Below are positions 6,114-10,199 of a DNA stretch of 10,199 nt, in pieces. The notes below the pieces were generated by a model. That model made no database searches, was not told where the DNA came from, and saw nothing but the letters and a program-made list of their open reading frames with translations. The position numbers and the translations under genes were made by a program. Numbering within the stretch: the first letter of the stretch is position 1; each line of letters starts with the position of its first letter. Origin of the DNA: Sulfurovum sp. bin170 (GTDB lineage Bacteria; Campylobacterota; Campylobacteria; Campylobacterales; Sulfurovaceae); NCBI RefSeq assembly GCF_010892395.1, contig NZ_JAACKB010000234.1:1-10199 (forward strand), written 5' to 3'.

Positions 6114-7538
6114 TTAACAAGAATAAGTAGTCTTAAACTCAAATCCTGTAGGTCTAGCCTCATCTTGGTGAACTTGACTAGTAAACATATATCGTCTATA
6201 AGCATTAATAAACTCATCACTCATAACAGGTCTAAGGAACTCAAAGTCTTCACGAAGACCTTCTAGTGCCTCTCTTAGTGTTCTTGGCATCTGAGGAATA
6301 TTTCTCTCTTTAATCTCATCAAGTGTAAGCTCAAACAGGTCAATATCCATAGGTCCAACAGGAACATCTTTGTTTTTGATACCATCAAGTCCAGCTAACA
6401 TAAGAACTGAAAAACAGAGGTAAGGACAAGCAGTGCTATCTGGGAATCTTGTCTCAATTCTTGTTGCCATCTCACCCGCACCATAAGGAATACGACAAGC
6501 AGCTGAACGGTTTTGGCTAGAGTATGTCAAGATACTTGGAGCCTCATATCCTGGAACCAATCTTTTGTATGAGTTGGTACTTGGGTTTGTAAATGACGCA
6601 ACTGCACCTGAGTGTCTGAATATTCCACCAAGATACTGTAGAGCCATCTCACTTAGGTTTGCATACTCACCCTCTTTATAGAATTGATTTTTACCCTCTT
6701 TCCAGATTGATTGGTGAACATGCATACCGTTACCATTATCTCCATAGAGTGGTTTTGGCATAAATGTAGCTGTTTTACCATTGAGGTGTGCTACCATTTT
6801 TACAACATATTTGTACTTTTGTACATTATCAGCAGCTTCGATGAGTCCCGCATATTTGATACCAATCTCGCCTTGTGCTTGTGCAACTTCATGGTGACCC
6901 AACATAACAGTAAGACCAATATCATCCATTACTTGCATCATCTCAGCTCTAAGGTCAACCATAGTATCTGTTGGCATTACTGGGAAGTAACCACCTTTTG
7001 TTCCTGGTCGGTGACCCATATTGCCCATCTCATAACCAGTTCCATAGTTCCATTCACCCTCTTCAGAGTCAACTCTGTATCCAGTTTGGTTAACCCCTGA
7101 CCAGATTCTAACATCATCAAAGATAAAGAACTCATTTTCTGGACCAAAGAACGCATCATCACCCACACCAGACTCTTCCATATACTTCAAAGTCTTTTTA
7201 GCGATACTTCGTGGACATCTCTCATAGAGGTCATTTTTATAGATGTCATAAACATCACAGATAACGATAATGGTACTATCAGCTGTAAATGGGTCAAGGA
7301 ACGCTGTCTCAATATCTGGCTTAAGGAGCATATCTGACTTCTCAATCGGTTGCCAGTTTTCGATGGAAGAGCCATCAAATGGAAGACCATTTAAGATACC
7401 AGCATCTACAGCATCCATTCTATATGAAATATGGTGCCATGCACCTCTGATGTCTGTAAATCTAAAATCCACATACTCTACTTCATTCTCTTCACAGAAT
7501 TTATAAAATTCATCTACATTGTTTACAAATTTACCCAT
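6114..7538 (-). CDS. glnA: Glutamine synthetase, type I
   Basis: Makes glutamine from glutamate, ammonia and ATP, as a cytoplasmic dodecamer. The 474 residues match the usual GSI length. Visible motifs: the beta-grasp domain with DGSSIENW (55-62), GPENEFFIF (132-140, metal ligands), GNGMHVHQS (269-277), the [20 protein letters not shown]-site block (318-334), SAACRIP (345-351) and RIETRFPD (360-367). At the site where enterobacterial enzymes have the adenylylated Tyr (NLYDL), this protein has DLFEL with Phe402. Control by GlnE-type adenylylation is therefore not possible; the same replacement is known for the Helicobacter pylori enzyme. ATG at 7538 has AGGAG 6 bases upstream and its own promoter. 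It is followed by a roughly 330-bp spacer before rpsB. Confidence 0.97.
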   Translation of the reverse strand: MGKFVNNVDEFYKFCEENEVEYVDFRFTDIRGAWHHISYRMDAVDAGILNGLPFDGSSIENWQPIEKSDMLLKPDIETAFLDPFTADSTIIVICDVYDIYKNDLYERCPRSIAKKTLKYMEESGVGDDAFFGPENEFFIFDDVRIWSGVNQTGYRVDSEEGEWNYGTGYEMGNMGHRPGTKGGYFPVMPTDTMVDLRAEMMQVMDDIGLTVMLGHHEVAQAQGEIGIKYAGLIEAADNVQKYKYVVKMVAHLNGKTATFMPKPLYGDNGNGMHVHQSIWKEGKNQFYKEGEYANLSEMALQYLGGIFRHSGAVASFTNPSTNSYKRLVPGYEAPSILTYSSQNRSAACRIPYGAGEMATRIETRFPDSTACPYLCFSVLMLAGLDGIKNKDVPVGPMDIDLFELTLDEIKERNIPQMPRTLREALEGLREDFEFLRPVMSDEFINAYRRYMFTSQVHQDEARPTGFEFKTTYSC

Positions 7539-7568
7539 TTGTTTCTCCTAAAGTTTTAAGTTGCGTTG

Positions 7569-7574
7569 ATTGTA
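7569..7574 (-). promoter_or_regulatory. -10 box of the glnA promoter
   Basis: TACAAT on minus within TTTCCGATACAATCAACGC, placing the start near 7562 and giving a leader of about 25 bases with the AGGAG at 7545-7549. The context closely resembles the rpsB promoter. No NtrC-type or sigma-54 (GG-N10-GC) element was seen in this 70-bp gap. Confidence 0.55.
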
Positions 7575-7608
7575 TCGGAAACTTTTTTAAAACCATAGGA
7601 TTTTTTGA

Positions 7609-8388
7609 TTAAAAAGTAATCAATTGTTGTTGTCGCCGTTCAAAAGTAACAGCTTTTGTGTATCCAACCTCTTTGGCTAGTGCCGTAGCTTTGCTATATC
7701 CAAAACCCACCTGTTCAGGTGTATGTGCGTCGGAGGAGAAGGTGATGGGGATATTGAGTTCATATGCTACCTCTAGTAGTGAAGCAGATGGATATATCTC
7801 TTTAATTGGTTTTCGAAGACCTGCTCCGTTGAGTTCAATTACCATGCCTGATTTTTTGATAGCTATTAGTGCATTTTTGGCAATTAGTCGTATATCTTTT
7901 GATGGCATAAATTTAAAAACTTTGATAAGGTCAAGATGTCCTACTATATCAAAATAGCCCGTTTTTGCCATAGCCTCTATAGCATCAAAATACTCTTGCC
8001 AAATATCATCTATATTGCGACTCTCCCATCCACCGATAAATTCAGGATTATCAAATCCCCACTTATCAAGAAAGTGAACGGAACCTATTAGATAGTCCAC
8101 ATCAGCTTTTAAAACTCTCTCATCCATATAACCTTCAAGATAATCTACCTCATAGCCAAGAAGTATCTCTATCTTATCTCTATATCTCTCTTTAGCCGAT
8201 AGTACATCTTGAACATAATCGCCCATATTGCTAAATAGTAGACGATACTCTAGGTCAAAATCCATAGGAGCATGTTCACTAAATCCATAAATATCAATTC
8301 CAAGCTCTATCGCTCGTTCTATATACTCATCTATTGTACCCTCTGCGTGGTTACAACGCGTAGTATGATTGTGCAAATCTATTCTCAT
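7609..8388 (-). CDS. PHP-family phosphatase, probably histidinol-phosphatase (HisJ-like)
   Basis: A 259-residue PHP metallohydrolase with the full set of metal-binding motifs: HNH at 6-8 after MRIDL, SEH at 37-39, Glu80 in LLGYEVDYLEG, GSVHFLD (102-108), GHLDLIKVF (150-158) and SSDAH (218-222). Length and motif spacing fit HisJ (HisK-type) histidinol-phosphatase, which removes phosphate from L-histidinol phosphate in histidine synthesis. No other his gene is nearby, and related PHP phosphatases act on other phosphomonoesters, so the substrate is inferred. The start at 8388 is well fixed because the first motif begins at residue 4, yet there is no real Shine-Dalgarno upstream (TTTCAAG). It is divergent from the coiled-coil gene and 70 bp upstream of glnA. 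Confidence 0.85.
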   Translation of the reverse strand: MRIDLHNHTTRCNHAEGTIDEYIERAIELGIDIYGFSEHAPMDFDLEYRLLFSNMGDYVQDVLSAKERYRDKIEILLGYEVDYLEGYMDERVLKADVDYLIGSVHFLDKWGFDNPEFIGGWESRNIDDIWQEYFDAIEAMAKTGYFDIVGHLDLIKVFKFMPSKDIRLIAKNALIAIKKSGMVIELNGAGLRKPIKEIYPSASLLEVAYELNIPITFSSDAHTPEQVGFGYSKATALAKEVGYTKAVTFERRQQQLITF

Positions 8389-8399
8389 CTTGAAATTTT

Positions 8400-8405
8400 A
8401 TCATA
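8400..8405 (-). promoter_or_regulatory. Possible -10 box of the PHP phosphatase gene
   Basis: TATGAT on minus (in TATATGATAAAATTT) lies only about 11 bases from the ATG at 8388. If it is the -10 box, the mRNA would have a leader of about five bases, which agrees with the missing Shine-Dalgarno. Confidence 0.4.
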
Positions 8406-8435
8406 TAAATCTATTTTTTATTTAAATTCTTATGT

Positions 8436-8441
8436 TATAAT
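8436..8441 (+). promoter_or_regulatory. -10 box for the coiled-coil gene and prephenate dehydratase
   Basis: TATAAT in TATGTTATAATC, about 32 bases before the ATG at 8473, with AAAGGA (8459-8464) as ribosome binding site. An AT-rich run upstream (8404-8430) fits the Campylobacterota promoter style. It faces away from the PHP gene promoter across an 84-bp gap. Confidence 0.6.
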
Positions 8442-8472
8442 CAAAAAAATAAACTATTAAAGGAAAAACTAT

Positions 8473-8955
8473 ATGGAGATAGAGTTAAATGCACAGACTA
8501 TATTGATAATTATTGGAGGTATTGTAATTGGATGGTTATTAAGTACAATAAAATCATTTTTTGTAGTCAAAAAACACAAAAAAGAGTTAAAAGAGTACAA
8601 AGACCACTTAGAGCGACAGATGAAGATTACAGATACAGGAAATAAAACACTTATGGACGAGATAGAGGGACTCAAAAAAGATAATGAGAACTTAAGAATT
8701 TCAGTAAAAACATTGGGACAGAAACCTGGACGGGCAGAGCTTCGACAGTTTAATATATATGATACTGCTTTGCGTAAAATGATGCTACAAGCCCCTGGAT
8801 TCTCATCTGCTTGGGAGAGTGCATTGCAAGAGTCGGAGAGAGAATATGAAGAGAATGAGACAGGATTTAAACACATTATGGGTAAAGTGTTTGGAACAAG
8901 TAGTATCACCCATAATGATGATGATACTCTACATAAAATAGAGCATAAAAAATAG
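8473..8955 (+). CDS. Membrane-anchored coiled-coil protein of unknown function
   Basis: A 160-residue protein whose family I do not recognise. Residues about 8-31 form one hydrophobic helix (TILIIIGGIVIGWLLSTI), followed by a basic stretch (KKHKKELK) that places the remainder in the cytoplasm. Residues about 34-80 are strongly helical and charged with heptad-like spacing, probably a coiled coil. Residues 81-140 hold a compact region, GQKPGRAELRQFNIYD and APGFSSAWESALQE, which looks like a conserved functional block; the last 18 residues are polar and low in complexity. The layout resembles small membrane-tethered scaffold proteins (YhcB-like in plan only). It has a good ribosome binding site and -10 box, and the prephenate dehydratase gene starts 17 bp after its stop, so the two are probably cotranscribed. 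Confidence 0.85.
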   Translation: MEIELNAQTILIIIGGIVIGWLLSTIKSFFVVKKHKKELKEYKDHLERQMKITDTGNKTLMDEIEGLKKDNENLRISVKTLGQKPGRAELRQFNIYDTALRKMMLQAPGFSSAWESALQESEREYEENETGFKHIMGKVFGTSSITHNDDDTLHKIEHKK

Positions 8956-8972
8956 AGTAAAGAGTAAATAGA

Positions 8973-9851
8973 ATGTCAAAAAGAGTCAAAGTCTCATATC
9001 AAGGTATCGCAGGAGCTTATTCACATTTGGCATGTTATGGCTATTTTGGTGAGGAGATAGAGTGTTTGGAAAATGAGACCTTTGAAGATGCAATGGAGCA
9101 GGTAGAAGAGGGGAAATCAGACTTTGCTATGATTCCTATTGAGAATAAAACAGCTGGTAGAGTTGATGAGTTTTATGGTCTAATTCCAGAGATGAAGTTG
9201 CAGATAGTAGGTGAACATTATCAGAAGATAGAACACTGTCTGATGGGTTTAGAAGATAGTTTATTAGAGAATATCCAATACGCCTACTCTCATCCACAAG
9301 GTCTAGCACAGTGCCGTAATACACTCAAAGCATTAAATATCAGAGCAACAGCACAGTTTGATACGGCAGGTTCAGCCAAAGAGATAAAAGAGAGAGGTAG
9401 TATATATCTATCTGCTATCGCTTCATCATTGGCCGCCAAAACTTATGGTCTCAAGATTTTAAAAGAGAATGTTCAAGACCAAAAAAATAATTTTACACGA
9501 TTTATTGTTCTGTCTAACTCAAAAAAGAGAGAGATAAAAAAGCAGAGAGAGTATATAACTTCAATTATATTTGAAGTCAGAAACATCCCTTCTGCTCTCT
9601 ATCAAGCTCTTGGGGGTTTTGCAAAAAATCGTGTGAATATACTTAAAATAGAGAGCTACATACCTCTAGGGAGACTAAAAGAGAGTCATTTTCATATAGA
9701 TGTAGATGGCTCTTTGGAGTGTTGTGATTTGCAAAAAGCACTAGAAGAGTTAAACTTATATGTAAAGAAAATCAAAATAATTGGCTCTTATGAGAAGAGC
9801 CAATTGAGAATTATAGAAGATGAGGCATTTACTCCTTGTGTTAAAATCTAG
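8973..9851 (+). CDS. pheA: Prephenate dehydratase, monofunctional, with ACT domain
   Basis: Converts prephenate to phenylpyruvate in phenylalanine synthesis. The catalytic domain begins at once (VSYQGIAGAYSHLAC, 7-21), with AMIPIENKTAGRV (52-64), YSHPQGLAQC (105-114) and the NFTRF motif (173-177) containing the key Thr175. The ACT domain covers about 197-275, with SALYQALGGF (207-216) and ESYIPLGR (227-234) in place of the phenylalanine-binding GALV and ESRP, so allosteric inhibition by phenylalanine is likely. There is no N-terminal chorismate mutase domain, unlike the fused PheA of Campylobacter. The sequence style (GAYSHLAC, IPIEN..AGRV, IVGEH) recalls the monofunctional alphaproteobacterial-type enzymes. 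Start at 8973 has a weak AAAGAG about 8-9 bases upstream. Gene symbol by function; a second pheA may exist elsewhere in this genome. Confidence 0.92.
   Translation: MSKRVKVSYQGIAGAYSHLACYGYFGEEIECLENETFEDAMEQVEEGKSDFAMIPIENKTAGRVDEFYGLIPEMKLQIVGEHYQKIEHCLMGLEDSLLENIQYAYSHPQGLAQCRNTLKALNIRATAQFDTAGSAKEIKERGSIYLSAIASSLAAKTYGLKILKENVQDQKNNFTRFIVLSNSKKREIKKQREYITSIIFEVRNIPSALYQALGGFAKNRVNILKIESYIPLGRLKESHFHIDVDGSLECCDLQKALEELNLYVKKIKIIGSYEKSQLRIIEDEAFTPCVKI
9779..9805 (+). repeat. Perfect 11-bp hairpin inside the 3' end of pheA
   Basis: AATTGGCTCTT (9779-9789) and AAGAGCCAATT (9795-9805) flank a 5-base loop, ending 46 bases before the pheA stop. It encodes IIGSYEKSQL, an ordinary stretch at the close of the ACT domain. 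No T-run follows, so it is not a classical terminator. Confidence 0.8.
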
Positions 9852-9883
9852 TTATTAATTTAGTGGGTAGTGTACCAATTCCG

Positions 9884-9908
9884 TTGATATAATTTTTCAT
9901 TATATCAA
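9884..9908. repeat. 10-bp hairpin overlapping the transposase stop codon
   Basis: TTGATATAAT (9884-9893) pairs perfectly with ATTATATCAA (9899-9908) around TTTTC. It covers the last transposase codons and the stop, just inside the IS end. It may work as a weak terminator or shield the gene from read-through from outside. Confidence 0.7.
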
Positions 9909-10199
9909 AAGTCCAAAATCCAAAACATTAATCAAGAGACCAATAACAATATCATGCATTTTGATAGACTTAGAGAAACAGATAGTTTTTCGAGTAAGTC
10001 TCTTAACTCTTGTTCTTAAAGTAAGATTTTTTCTCTCAATTGTTTGCGTATTTCTCTTTCCAATTTCATGCTTGTTTTCATCTAGGTTTTTACTATACGA
10101 GCCCCAATTATCTGTATAATATTTTCCTATTTTGAATGGTTCTAATAGCTTTTTGAGTTTTAGAAAAACTTCATCTTTTCTTCTCCCAAAAACAAAGGC
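9900..10199 (-). CDS. IS1-family transposase (InsB-like), 3' part only
   Basis: Ninety-nine residues are visible, open at the window edge, ending in TAA (9900-9902). Seen in order: FVFGRRKDE, EPFKIGKYYTDNWGSY (carrying an Asp of the DDE triad, TDNW), HEIGKRNTQTIERKNLTLR (the catalytic Glu in IERKN) and KRLTRKTICFSKS followed by MHDIVIG. These match the C-terminal half of IS1 InsB very closely in order and spacing. Both visible catalytic residues are intact. Whether the gene is one frame or needs the InsA-InsB' frameshift cannot be judged because the 5' half is missing. Confidence 0.93.
   Translation of the reverse strand, partial: AFVFGRRKDEVFLKLKKLLEPFKIGKYYTDNWGSYSKNLDENKHEIGKRNTQTIERKNLTLRTRVKRLTRKTICFSKSIKMHDIVIGLLINVLDFGLLI

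Larger units (their letters stand above)
9866..10199 (-). mobile_element. IS1-family insertion sequence, right end, truncated by the window
   Basis: The element ends near 9866 in GGTAGTGTACCAATT, which fits the GGT...CCAA pattern of IS1-family terminal inverted repeats, 14 bp past the pheA stop. The sequence inward to the window edge codes for the C-terminal half of an IS1-type transposase. The other end and the target-site duplication cannot be seen; the bases just outside (AATTTAGTG) would be one copy of the duplication. Confidence 0.82.

Noticed and set aside
6023..6220. Minus frame of 65 codons crossing the glnA end
   Set aside because: It lies out of frame in the conserved C-terminus of glutamine synthetase and then runs through a palindrome and a promoter.
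7603..7621. TTGATT/AATCAA hairpin at the PHP gene stop as a terminator
   Set aside because: The stem is only 6 AT-rich pairs and has no U-tract in the direction of transcription.
8469..8909. Minus-strand 146-codon frame opposite the coiled-coil gene
   Set aside because: It is antisense to a frame with good promoter, ribosome binding site and membrane/coiled-coil structure; rich in Ser/Ile/Leu as antisense frames usually are.
1..10199. CRISPR array, toxin-antitoxin pair or phage-defence operon
   Set aside because: No regularly spaced repeats, Cas, nuclease-methylase or toxin motifs were seen; the DUF4143 ATPase alone does not define a defence system.

Overview
The window looks like an AT-rich chromosomal segment of a Campylobacterota (Sulfurovum/Sulfurimonas-like) bacterium. 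The basis is the rpsB-tsf-ABC ATPase gene order, an EF-Ts of about 350 residues, a type I glutamine synthetase with Phe where the adenylylated Tyr normally sits, and -10 boxes of TATAAT type without clear -35 boxes. This is inference from protein character; no database was searched.

Left part (1-2880) is accessory and scarred. It holds the C-terminal part of a DUF4143-type AAA+ ATPase (cut by the window edge), an abutting 49-codon ORF that resembles the end of a hotdog thioesterase, an intact small RsuA/RluB/RluE-family pseudouridine synthase, and two gene remnants pointing away from each other. These are the C-terminal part of an outer-membrane beta-barrel (minus) and the last quarter of a heavy-metal RND efflux pump (plus). 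Both have lost their 5' ends at one junction near 2118-2150, as expected if one deletion removed the facing starts of a divergent pair. The RND remnant also loses its 3' end exactly at a 12-bp direct repeat.

Central part (2886-8388), all on the minus strand, is housekeeping. In transcription order: a PHP-family phosphatase (HisJ-like), glnA, a roughly 330-bp spacer with a promoter and a structured leader, rpsB, tsf, a LolD-like ABC ATPase and a 35-codon membrane micro-ORF abutting its stop. RpsB is unusual: after the normal S2 core it carries an acidic linker and a helix-hairpin-helix-like C-terminal domain. Three unrelated GC-rich palindromes (3677-3697, 5840-5872, 6081-6112) sit in the spacers and look like dispersed REP-type repeats.

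Right part (8430-9851), plus strand, is divergent from the PHP gene. It has a membrane-anchored coiled-coil protein of unknown function followed by a prephenate dehydratase without a chorismate mutase domain, with an 11-bp perfect hairpin near its 3' end. Immediately downstream lies the end of an IS1-family insertion sequence that runs off the window.

I found no CRISPR array, tRNA, rRNA or recognisable defence system. The most noteworthy items are the S2-HhH fusion, the rpsB leader, and the double-truncation junction.
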